NCBI RefSeq assembly: GCF_018812025.1
Contig: NC_063053.1
Span: 9,928,123 to 9,992,122 of the forward strand
Origin: Megalobrama amblycephala
Taxonomy: Eukaryota > Chordata > Actinopteri > Cypriniformes > Xenocyprididae
Length of the DNA: 64,000 nt
Direction of reading: 5' to 3'
This document shows, piece after piece, positions 1-21,800 of the stretch. The stretch's first letter is position 1; every line of letters starts with the position of its first letter. The notes under the pieces were generated by a model. It was not told the origin of the DNA and did not search any database. It was given only the letters and a program-made list of their open reading frames with translations. A program made the translations under genes and the position numbers.

Positions 1-27
1 ATATATATATATATATATATATATATA
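1..27. repeat. (AT)n microsatellite at window edge
   Basis: Pure AT dinucleotide run that is cut by the window start, so its true length is unknown. It is followed by a few telomere-like CCTAA words (28-44) that are too short to be a telomere. Confidence 0.95.
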
Positions 28-39
28 CCCTAATCCTAA

Positions 40-195
40 CCCTAGGAAGTAACTGGTTACATGTAATCTGGATTACGTCATCAGATTCCAAAAATTAAGT
101 ATGTGTAATTTGATTATATTACATTTTAAAATACTCGTAATCAGACTACAGTTACTTTTCTATTGATTACATGGTTACATATTATTCACACAATG
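40..195. repeat. Interspersed repeat fragment rich in TAATC/GATTAC words
   Basis: The stretch alternates GTTACATGTAATC-like words with their reverse complements (for example the paired GTAATC and GATTAC around 62-75 and 130-170). This is typical of short terminal-inverted-repeat elements of fish genomes. No coding potential is seen, and class assignment is not possible by eye. Confidence 0.4.
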
Positions 196-870
196 GCAGT
201 AAACCATTCATAATATATTGATTCTTCCCAATTCTTCTTTTTCATGTTTTGAATTTTCCTTTCTAAAAAAACATATCGCTTATATACATTCAGAAAGTCT
301 AGTCAGGTGGCTACACGAAAATTGAGAGAATTTGACCATTGGATTTACAGAAATCATTTCTCAACATTGCCTATCGAATCAACTCCTGACAAACACATTA
401 ATTATTATTTGAATTATCACTCAGTAAGTCATTTAACCATGTATTGCTATGCCTTTTGTCTTTCAAACACATTTTTATTCACATTTTTGTTATTTTAAAA
501 ATATTATTCAATTATTAAACTAAATTGTCAAAATAAAATTTGAAATAAAATAGTTGATTTAGTATTTTACATTAATGATACTTTAAAAATATATAAATTT
601 GAATAAGAATTATATCAAAAGTAATTTATACATTCTGTAAAAGTTTATCAAGGGGGCTTCTTACCCCTCTTTTATGCTAATAATTGACATTTTGTGATAT
701 AACAACAAAATCAGCAAATGTTTCTATTTATTTCCTATAACACTGATGCATCATCATCCTACACATGCTAAACTTATATCTAAATATGATACAGTTTAAT
801 ATACTATTAAACTATTAAACAATCGTTTGAGGTAGTGTCGTTTTCGTGCTTGTTTTATGCGGTGTGTCTC
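196..870. other. AT-rich intergenic DNA with a second repeat fragment
   Basis: No gene is seen. About 540-790 is recognisably the same family as 42160-42400: both contain TTTAGTATTTTACATTAATGA, then AGCAAATGTTT-TATTTATTTCCT and a GATGCATCAT word. It is therefore an interspersed repeat. The short open frame at 307-498 has no protein character. Confidence 0.5.
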
Positions 871-1002
871 CTCCAACACTGCAGGAGGCGCGAATGAGCT
901 CAGTTCGCTGCCATTGAAACAATAGAAGAAAAAGATCAGACGTCGCTTTCCGATGACGCAAAGCCGATCAGCGTGTGACATTGCTGTGAATGATCCGAGC
1001 TG
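871..1002 (+). promoter_or_regulatory. Candidate mrpl14 promoter and noncoding first exon
   Basis: This is the first locally GC-richer stretch upstream of mrpl14 (GGAGGCGCGAATGAGCTC, CGTCGC, GATGACGC). It ends in a usable splice donor CTG|GTAATA at 1003. The mrpl14 start codon is preceded by a good acceptor (TTTTTATTATCAG before 1234), so the 5' UTR is probably split by an intron of about 230 bp. This is inference from splice signals only; a transcript would fix the exact start site. Confidence 0.35.
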
Positions 1003-1239
1003 GTAATAACGTTATTTATTCACACTATTTAATATCACTTTACAATTACATTTTGACCCATGTTTAGATAGACGTTTGAGTTAATTTGCATCTGTTGCAT
1101 CCTTTCGCCGACAACTGAAGAAGTTAAATAACATGAGAGCTGTCAAACGCAAGATGATCTATATAAATACTCGTTTCTAATACAGAACAAGTTATATTAT
1201 AAAGTTATATAATATTATTGTTTTTATTATCAGGTTAGG

Positions 1240-2045
1240 ATGGCTCTGTCGTTGTCCGGGGTGATTTTGCCCAAATTGATGCAGCAGAGGGCTTTCAGGT
1301 AAACAATTTATTCATTATTGAGTTTGTACTTGAGTTTTGCAGGATTCCCACAATCATGAGGGAGCTTTATTGCAATTATTATTTATACTATCAATTATAA
1401 TCATGAATGACAGCAAAAGTCATAGAAATTCATTGGTCAGCAAGTGTGGTCACCCTGGGTTTGCTATCCAAAGAAGGTTGGTTATTTATAAACTAATGGG
1501 GTTCAAATGTTTTGTTCTCAATATATTATTAGTGGTTCCGTTTCTCCAAAAATTATATTGTACTTTTTAAACGAGCATCACATTAGACATGATGAATGAT
1601 TTTAGATATGTTTTCTTAATAATTCAAATAAACCTGTTTTTGTTCTGAACAAATATCATTTTATCCACCTCACCGCAGTGTCTCAGCAACTGTGGCCGCT
1701 ATTCAGAAATTAACACGCGTGAGGGTGGTCGACAACAGCGCTCTTGGAAATGCCCATCACCACCGTCCACCAAAAGTCATTCACGTGTACACCAAGAATG
1801 GAGTCGGTAAAGTGGGAGACAGAGTCTTACTGGCCATTAAAGGACAGAAGAAAAAAGCTCTCATAGTGGGTCATAAGATGCCTGGAGCGCGAATGACCCC
1901 ACGCTTCGATTCAAATAATGTTGTTCTGATTGAAGAGAATGGAAACCCCACAGGAACGAGAATAAAAACTCCTATACCAACTCACCTGCGCAAAATGGAA
2001 GGGGAATATTCTAAACTGTTAGCCATTGCTCAGCGATTTGTTTAG
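1240..2045 (+). CDS. mrpl14: mrpl14, mitochondrial large ribosomal subunit protein uL14m
   Basis: Two coding exons, 1240-1298 and 1679-2045, join in phase 2 (AG|T gives Ser) and encode 141 aa ending at TAG 2043-2045. The intron 1299-1678 is GT-AG. The start ATG (1240) has a good context (AGG ATG G) and opens a short Arg/Gln-containing mitochondrial leader ([12 protein letters not shown]...QQRAF). The body carries the L14 signature: [49 protein letters not shown] and [10 protein letters not shown]14 forms a beta-barrel on the subunit interface face and binds rRNA near the intersubunit bridge; acting in mitochondria, it supports translation of mtDNA-encoded respiratory-chain subunits. Length and ending (AIAQRFV) match vertebrate MRPL14 (about 145 aa). 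It runs tail to tail into the calpain gene. Identification is secure. Confidence 0.96.
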
Positions 2046-2143
2046 ATGAGCGTTTTTGTAACTACTTATCTTTGTAAATATATAAAAATGTGTTCTTTCC
2101 ATTTAGCAAATGTGCTTTCGTGGTTACTTGTGGAAATATTTGT

Positions 2144-2296
2144 AATAAATACAGATGAAACTGCTGTAGTTTTAATTTTTCTATTTATAGTATTCTCAAA
2201 CACATACACAAATCACCATTTAATGCTCCAATATGACTCACTTCTAAGGATGTTTCAGGCTTTTGGAAGACTTGTTTTCAGAACAAGTGAAATAAA
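2144..2296 (+). terminator. mrpl14 polyadenylation signals
   Basis: Two AATAAA hexamers lie in the 3' UTR, at 2144-2149 (about 100 nt after the stop) and 2291-2296. Either could be used. The second lies only 30 nt from a minus-strand AATAAA belonging to the converging calpain gene. Confidence 0.6.
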
Positions 2297-2325
2297 ACAA
2301 ACTTAGGCAAGTTAAATTTTAACAG

Positions 2326-2663
2326 TTTATTCTCAAGCTCTGATCATAAGAAGTCAGTGACAATATCTACACAATTATTGCATTGTGCATCTAAAGCTTT
2401 TATAATAATATGCATTAGTTTACCTTTTAGGAGAACATGAAGTGCACTATTACACAACCTTTTGGAAACGAAGGCTGGTCTTCTTTTAGGACAAATGCAA
2501 AACATCATCCCATGCACATGATGTTTCTCAGCCATTCCATCAGTCCTCAGAGAAGCGGTGTGTGGAGTTCTTCTTTTGTGTTTCACATTAGAGGTTTTTT
2601 TTGTAGTGTAACTAACTAATATGTTATATTAAGAAATCCTTATAAAACTAGTATAACTTTATT
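2326..2663 (-). terminator. Calpain A polyadenylation signals
   Basis: On the minus strand AATAAA occurs at 2658-2663 (about 100 nt after the calpain A stop) and again at 2326-2331. Use of the distal site would bring the calpain 3' end within about 30 bp of the distal mrpl14 signal, giving nearly overlapping tail-to-tail transcripts. Confidence 0.5.
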
Positions 2664-2764
2664 CTAATGAGGCTATATCGGAAACAGGATTGTTGCATGA
2701 GGAGTTCAGCATTGAGGCACATTGCAGCAGGTTCTTGCGTTGGACATTTATGAAATGGTCTACC

Positions 2765-15255
<12,491 letters not shown>

Positions 15256-15806
15256 GCTGGAGCAGTGAGATGCAGAGCGGGTATAAATAGCAAAACTGAT
15301 ATCAAGGTGATTCACGCTCTCTCAACATTTAAAACTCACTCCATATCACTCTAACATAACTTTTGTGCCCTTGTCTGGGCATTGAGTTTTGTATTTTGCC
15401 ATAACAAGAAACACAAAAAAAAGGAAGAAAAAAAAAAAGGTATGGAAATGTCAATCATGTAAAGACTATACTGCACATTTAGGTTTATGGGATCTTAGCA
15501 CCAATTTTAAATGATAAAATGATTTAAATGACACTTTGTGGTTGTTAAACATTAATGGAATAAGCTCATGTGATGACATGTTAATGTGGAACATGGTAAT
15601 TTAACAAATGGCCAGAGAAAAATAAGTTATGAGAAAAGTTGTGCATAATTTTTTTTATGCAAATGCTACTTTAACTTCAGTGTCCAAATACAAATTGGTT
15701 CTACTGAAGACTGTGGGCATCACTTATATTAATAAAAAAATAACTAAATTAATTTTACTATTCCATATCAATAAAGAAAAGTAAGCTGCATGGAGATGGT
15801 CTGGTG

Positions 15807-16858
15807 TTAAAGGGTAAGTTCACCCAAAAATGAAAATAATTTATTACATTTATTACATTCATTTATTACTCACCCTCATGTCGTTCTACACCAGTAAACC
15901 TTCGGAAACCTCATCTTCGGAACACAAATTAAGATATTTTTTGATGAAATCCGATGGCAGAGTGTGGCCTCTATTGAGAGCAAAGCCACTAAACCTCTCA
16001 AGATCCAGAAAGGTACAAAAAACATATTTAAAACAGTTCATGTGAGTACAGTGGTTGTACCTTAATATTATAAAGTGACGAGAATACTTTTTGTGCGCCA
16101 AAAACCCCCCAAAAATTTCAACAGTATCTCATGATGGCTGATTTCAAATCACTGCTTCTGAGATTTACAAATCTTTTGTTTCGAATTAGTGATTCGGATC
16201 TCCTATCAAACGGCTAAAGCGGGGCACACGTTTAATGACTAGCTAAAACATTCTAAGACTGTGCTCAACACACAGCGATTGTTTCCTGCGACTGAAGCAG
16301 ATTTATATACTTACACATGGAATTTGAACACCGACTGTAATCGCAGACTGAACGCAACTGGCTCTGACTGGACGCGTATTCAGCGCGATCAGTCATACGT
16401 ATCAATTTACATTCATAATCGGCCTTGCAATCGTTAAGTGTGTGCGCGGCTTAAATTGCTGAAATCACATGACTTTGGCGCTCCGAACCACTGATTCGAT
16501 TCGTAAAGCTCTGAAGCTTCATGAAGCAGTGTTTTGAAATTGGCCATCACTATATATTGTTGAAAAGTCGTTATTTTGGCTTTTTTTGGCGCACAAAAAG
16601 TATTCTTGTCGCTTTATAATATTAAGGTAGAACCACTGTACTCACATGAACTGTTTTAAATATGTTTTTAGTACCTTCATGGACCTTGAGAGTTTGAATG
16701 GCTTTGCTCTCAATAGAGGCCTCACTGAGCCATTGGATTTCATCAAAAATATCTTAATTTGTATTCCAAAGATGAACGAAGGTCTTACGAGTGTGGAACG
16801 ACATGAGGGTGAGCAATTAATGACAGAATTTTAATTTTTGGGTGAACTAACCCTTTAA
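15807..16858. mobile_element. TTAA-flanked foldback MITE in the calpain A 5' UTR intron
   Basis: Ends TTAAAGGGTAAGTTCACCC and GGGTGAACTAACCCTTTAA. The interior holds long inverted segments: GAGAGCAAAGCC and CATGTGAGTACAGTGGTT near 15975-16055 return inverted near 16630-16720. A truncated relative lies at 61896-62921. Confidence 0.8.
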
Positions 16859-17541
16859 ATGCTGTCTTTGATAACTGGTATGAATGCTGCTCTTTGGCTT
16901 TACTCAGTTAAATATGTGCATTAGGTTTGTACAGTAATAATCCATTTCTCAATTTTCAGTCTTAATTATTTGCATGGCAAATTCTTTTATGCTCAAACAG
17001 CCACATCATTGGCATCTTATAAATTATAGACATGCAGACTAAGAGCCTCCCATTCATTTCAACACATAAATCACACTCAGTGTAACATCACAGCCTGCAC
17101 CGTATACAAATGTAGTCAAACTACTAAAACGTCGAGAAACACACAGGACTGGTTTAAAACCTCATCAATACATTTAAAAAACACGTTTAGTGGCGATTTA
17201 TTTAGTGTCAACGGTTGTTCTGTACATTTTTTTTCTTTTTCCTAAAATGTATGGCATCCCAAGCATTTGTCTTGGTGTTGTCTTACTCCATTAAACCTTC
17301 GCAAATCACTGCGGTTCACTTATTAACTTCAACTTAACTGCAATTTGTAGCGATACTAGGTAGCTAGACGTTTCTATGCTTTAATATGTGCAAAACATTC
17401 ATTTCTGACACTGAATAAAGTGTCTTATGCGACAGACTAACAGCAGGCCGACGACGGAGACCAACAACACAGACAGAACAGAACTAAATAAATCCCGACG
17501 TGATTCATTGAGGGTAGAAATACAAGAACCGCTAAACTTGC

Positions 17542-17735
17542 CTTGTAATTGCGGTCCTGTCTGTCTCTTCTGTGAGGGGGATGTGTGATATATACAGTTC
17601 TATTCTCCAGAAAGACAAGCGATACACGAGTGCATTAGAGCTTCGGTGTATATGTGTGTGTGTGTGTATGTGTGTGTGATAGTCCAGAGGAGGCGGAGCG
17701 ATAAACGGAGACCGACAAGTGCACTTGTCACAACA
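17542..17735 (-). promoter_or_regulatory. Candidate promoter and noncoding first exon of calpain A
   Basis: Locally GC-richer segment with GGCGGAG and CCGAC/GTCGG words and a TG-rich tract (17652-17681). On the minus strand it ends ACAAG|GCAAGT at 17541, an ideal GC-type splice donor. Together with the acceptor just before the ATG at 15255 this predicts a noncoding exon and an intron of about 2.3 kb. It lies about 150 bp from the putative 3' end of calpain B. Inferred, not proven. Confidence 0.4.
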
Positions 17736-17785
17736 TAACTGTCCCACTTAGTTAAGCCTTGAACATTACTAACGAAAGTAAAAAC

Positions 17786-17790
<5 letters not shown>

Positions 17791-17826
<36 letters not shown>
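17791..17826. repeat. (AT)n microsatellite between the two calpain genes
   Basis: About 18 AT units, placed between the calpain A promoter candidate and the first minus-strand AATAAA (17884-17889) of calpain B. Confidence 0.95.
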
Positions 17827-17830
<4 letters not shown>

Positions 17831-17883
17831 GCAGGTAATTGAATAATTTGAACACTGCAGAGCATGTTGTAATAAAAGATAAC

Positions 17884-18155
17884 TTTATTTGCTTCTTTCC
17901 AGCAACAAGGCTGTGTATTTTAGGCATTTTTAATTCCAAATGGTACAAAGGAATGCTTGCAAGGCAGCAAAGAAAAGTAAAAGTAAACTTGGTTTGAGAC
18001 TTAAATCTTGAATTTCATTAAAAAGTATAAAGTTAACAAAAAATAGCATAAGTTATCTTAGCACTAGCCTATAAATTATCTACAAAATCATGTTTGAATA
18101 GAGTCTGTGCATTAAAGACCCCATAAAAATCAAAAAAGTTTTGTGGCTTTTTATT
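17884..18155 (-). terminator. Calpain B polyadenylation signals
   Basis: Minus-strand AATAAA occurs at 18150-18155 and 17884-17889, some 700-970 nt after the calpain B stop at 18856. The intervening 18160-18855 is AT-rich, without a coding signal or recognised repeat, and fits a 3' UTR. Confidence 0.45.
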
Positions 18156-18855
18156 ACCACCTACACTGATTATCAATAGCAAATCATGGTTCTTTGTTGT
18201 GATAATGTGGCTGTTTTTTTGGTTTTTTTTAAACGTAAAATCACTATGATATGTCCTATTCAAATTTCAATAGGAAATACATTAACACAGCAGAAGAAAA
18301 ACCTTGTTTGTCAAGTGATTTCATCAGGTCTGTAATTGGTTGGTTTTAACATTTTCTTAAAAAATGTGAGCGGTGCTTGCTCAAAGAAATTGCCAGAATA
18401 TTGCTATGTGGTTTCTAACATGTTGCTAGGTGGTTGCTTACTGGCCACTTCCAAGTTTGATACGATAATCTGGTCCCTCCCTATATATGGCTTGGATCCC
18501 TCTTGGGATTTTATTCAACAGCTTTTTCGTAGACCAGGTGAAAATCATATGTCTGATGACTTCTAAAGTAATTGCACAATTCTCTTCAACAATCCACACA
18601 ATTTGGTCTAACAATCACATCAGCAGCACAAAAAAAGCAAAAAAAAGCAAAACAGTGATGCCTTGCAAGCACCTCAATAAGAGGAAAGTGCATTACAAAT
18701 AATACAAAAGCCAACTATACTTGTATCTCTGTAACAAAGTACAATGGACACATTTACAAATTCCAGGTTGTTCATTATCCTAAGCATTTATCTATATGAT
18801 TGTAATCTGTTAACTAGCAAAATAACAATACAATTCATAATAATCCTCTGGCCCT

Positions 18856-18879
18856 TTAAATCATAGCAAATGTCAGCCA
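18856..18879 (-). CDS. Calpain B terminal coding exon 21 (24 nt)
   Basis: Encodes WLTFAMI and TAA after acceptor TTTCTTTCAG|TGG. It completes the last EF-hand helix begun in exon 20 ([14 protein letters not shown]). One codon shorter than in calpain A, matching the WLCFSVL-type endings of CAPN2/8. Confidence 0.85.
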   Translation of the reverse strand, partial: WLTFAMI

Positions 18880-21800
18880 CTGAAAGAAAGAAAAAGAACC
18901 ATTTAAAACGCTCAAACAAAAAATGAATAAACATTAAGACACTATTAGACTGCAAGAAATTGAGTACCTGGAAGAAGTCCAACTCAATGAACCCACTGTT
19001 GTCCACGTCGATCCTCTTGAACACTTCTACAAGGAGTAAAGAAATAAGAATTTGCTGTTGAAGTTTCATTTATATACACAAAAAGAAATATAAATCACAT
19101 TATATAGTATGTAAGATGGACCACTTATTAAAAACATGCTGCACATGCAAGGTGGTAATGACACAGAAAGATGTTTTCAGGTCTTTTTTGAATACAGAAC
19201 TACTTAAAGTGCCCTTATAATGCTATTTTAAAGGTAACTAAATTTTTTTTGGAGGTCTCATACAATAGGTTTACATGCATCAAAGGTAAAAAAAAAAAAA
19301 ACACTTTAATTTTCTCATAATATATATTGCAACATCACCTCTTTTCTCACAGTGTCTGAAACGGTTCGATAAGGTATTCAATCTCCTCCTTTCCGAGCCT
19401 ACTCTGCTCTGATTGGTCAGAAGGCCCAGTCTGTTGTGATAGGTCTACCTGAATTTAAGCTCCAGAGGTTACCTCAGCACTACCTCAGTGGTACGATGAG
19501 TAATGATGGTGTCAGTTTTAACAGCGTCTTCTCGACATGTTGACAACATGAACCAAACTCTTCTAGACCTCAGCTACACCTACAGTGTTTGAGGGTGGGT
19601 CAAAGTAGACGTTGTTTGAGGGCAGCCAATGAAGATCATTGACTGGCATTATGCAAATTTGTTACAAACCTATGTAGTTTTGTGCAGCGAAGTAAGACTG
19701 GAATTACTGCCAACTTGTTTCAGAAAGGTTTTTTTTTTTTCTTTTAGGAGGCAATAACTTTATCATGCATGTACAGGTGCTGGTCATATAAGTAGAATAT
19801 CATCAAAAAGTTTACTTATTTCACTAATTCCATTCAAAAAGTGAAACTTGTATATTATATTCATTCATTACACACAGACTGATATATTTCAAATGTTTAT
19901 TTCTTTTAATTTTGATGATTATAACTGACAACTAAGGAAAATCCCAAATTCAGTATCTCAGAAAATTAGAATATTGTGAAAGGGTTCAATATTGAAGACA
20001 CCTGGTGCCACACTCTAATCAGCTAATTAACTCAAAACACCTGCAAAGGCCTTTAAATGGTCTCTCAGTCTAGTTCTGTAGGCTACACAATCATGGGGAA
20101 GACTGCTGACTTGACAGTTGTCCAAAAGATGACCATTGACACATTGCACAAGGAGGGCAAGACACAAAAGGTCATTGCAAAAGAGGCTGGCTGTTCACAG
20201 AGCTCTGTGTCCAAGCACATTAATAGAGAAGTGAAGGGAAGGAAAAGATGTGATAGAAAAAAAGTGTACAAGCAATAGGGATAACTGCACCCTGGAGAGG
20301 ATTGTGAAACAAAACCCATTCAAAAATGTGGGGGAGATTCACAAAGAGTGGACTGCAGCTGGAGTCAGTGCTTCAAGAACCACTACGCACAGACGTATGC
20401 AAGACATGGGTTTCAGCTGTCGCATTCCTTGTGTCAAGCCACTCTTGAACAACAGACAGCGTCAGAAGCTTCTCGCCTGGGCTAAAGACAAAGAGGACTG
20501 GACTGCTGCTGAGTGGTCCAATATTATGTTCTCTGATGAAAGTAAATTTTGCATTTCCTTTGGAAATCAGGGTCCCAGAGTCTGGAGGAAGAGAGGAGAG
20601 GCACACAATCCATGTTGCTTGAGGTCCAGTGTAAAGTTTCCACAGTCAGTGATGGTTTGGGGTGCCATGTCATCTGCTGGTGTTGGTCCAATGTGTTTTC
20701 TGAGGTCCAAGGTCAGCGCAGCCGTATACCAGGAAGTTTTAGAGCACTTCATGCTTCCTGCTGCTGACCAACTTTATGGAGATGCAGATTTCATTTTCCA
20801 ACAGGACTTGGCACCTGCACACAGTGCCAAAGATACCAGTACCTGGTTTAAGGACCATGGTATCCCTGTTCTTAATTGGCCAGCAAACTCGCTGTTTGCT
20901 GGCCAATAGTTGCCACTATCAGAGCAACCTGGGCTCTCATAACACCTGAGCAGTGCCACAGACTGATCGACTCCATGCCACGCCACATTGCTGCAGTAAT
21001 TCAGGCAAAAGGAGCCCCAACTAAGTATTGAGTGCTGTACATGCTCATACTTTTCATGTTCATACTTTTCATTTGGCCAAGATTTCTAAAAATCCTTTCT
21101 TTGTATTGGTCTTAAGTAATATTCTAATTTTCTGAGATACTGAATTTGGGATTTTCCTTAGTTGTTAGTTATAATCATCAAAATTAAAAGAAATAAACAT
21201 TTGAAATATATCAGTCTGTGTGTAATGAATGAATATAATATACAAGTTTCACTTTTTGAATGGAATTAGTGAAATAAATCAACTTTTTGATGATATTCTA
21301 ATTATATGACCAGCACCTGTAGACTTTTTACACTCACAAATAGCTATATTACACACAACATGTAAAAAGCATAATAGGGGCACTTTAAAGGTTTACTTAA
21401 AATCTTTCATTTTCAAGTTAAAACATAACTTGAAACAATTCAGAAAGTATGTAGTAAAGTGATATACAACTGTAATGCGGTCAACAAACCTCAAGTACTT
21501 TATAGCTAGGGCTGGGCGATCGCAGAGCCGTAGATCACTGAAAAGCCACGCAATATCGCGTTCATATCGAAGGCGATTCATCTGCGATATGAACGCGATA
21601 TTGCGTGGCTTTTCAGTGATCTATGGCTCTGTCTATTAAATGCCGCTCCATTTGAAAGCAGGTGATGGCGATTTAGCGGTAATCAGGGAACCGGCTTTAC
21701 TGACGAAATGCGCGTGACAATTGCATGCGATATATTGCCCAGCCCTATTTATAGCTATACAATTAAAAAAAAATTAACACCCTTGAAACCTCTCTCAACC

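Larger units (their letters stand above)
19774..21319 (+). mobile_element. Tc1-like transposon with about 200-bp inverted repeats
   Basis: Flanked by TA (19772-19773 and 21320-21321). Ends CAGGTGCTGGTCATAT and ATATGACCAGCACCTG match, and the inverted repeats extend about 200 bp with TTAGAATATT inner ends. It holds a broken transposase gene (next entry). The autonomous function is lost. Confidence 0.92.
19204..21388. mobile_element. TTAA-flanked element in calpain B intron 19, interrupted by a Tc1
   Basis: Ends TTAAAGTGCCCTTATAATGC and GCATAATAGGGGCACTTTAA are inverted repeats. The host element supplies 19204-19773 and 21320-21388, and the Tc1 copy sits inside it at a TA. No own coding capacity seen. 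Confidence 0.75.

Noticed and set aside
28..45. Telomere-like CCCTAATCCTAACCC words at the window start, and similar ones at 33666-33720
   Set aside because: Too few and imperfect for telomeric DNA; the second set lies inside a small foldback MITE.
20057..20278. Start of the Tc1 transposase at the upstream ATG (20057)
   Set aside because: The conserved family start is MGKTADLT at 20092; upstream residues are not transposase-like.
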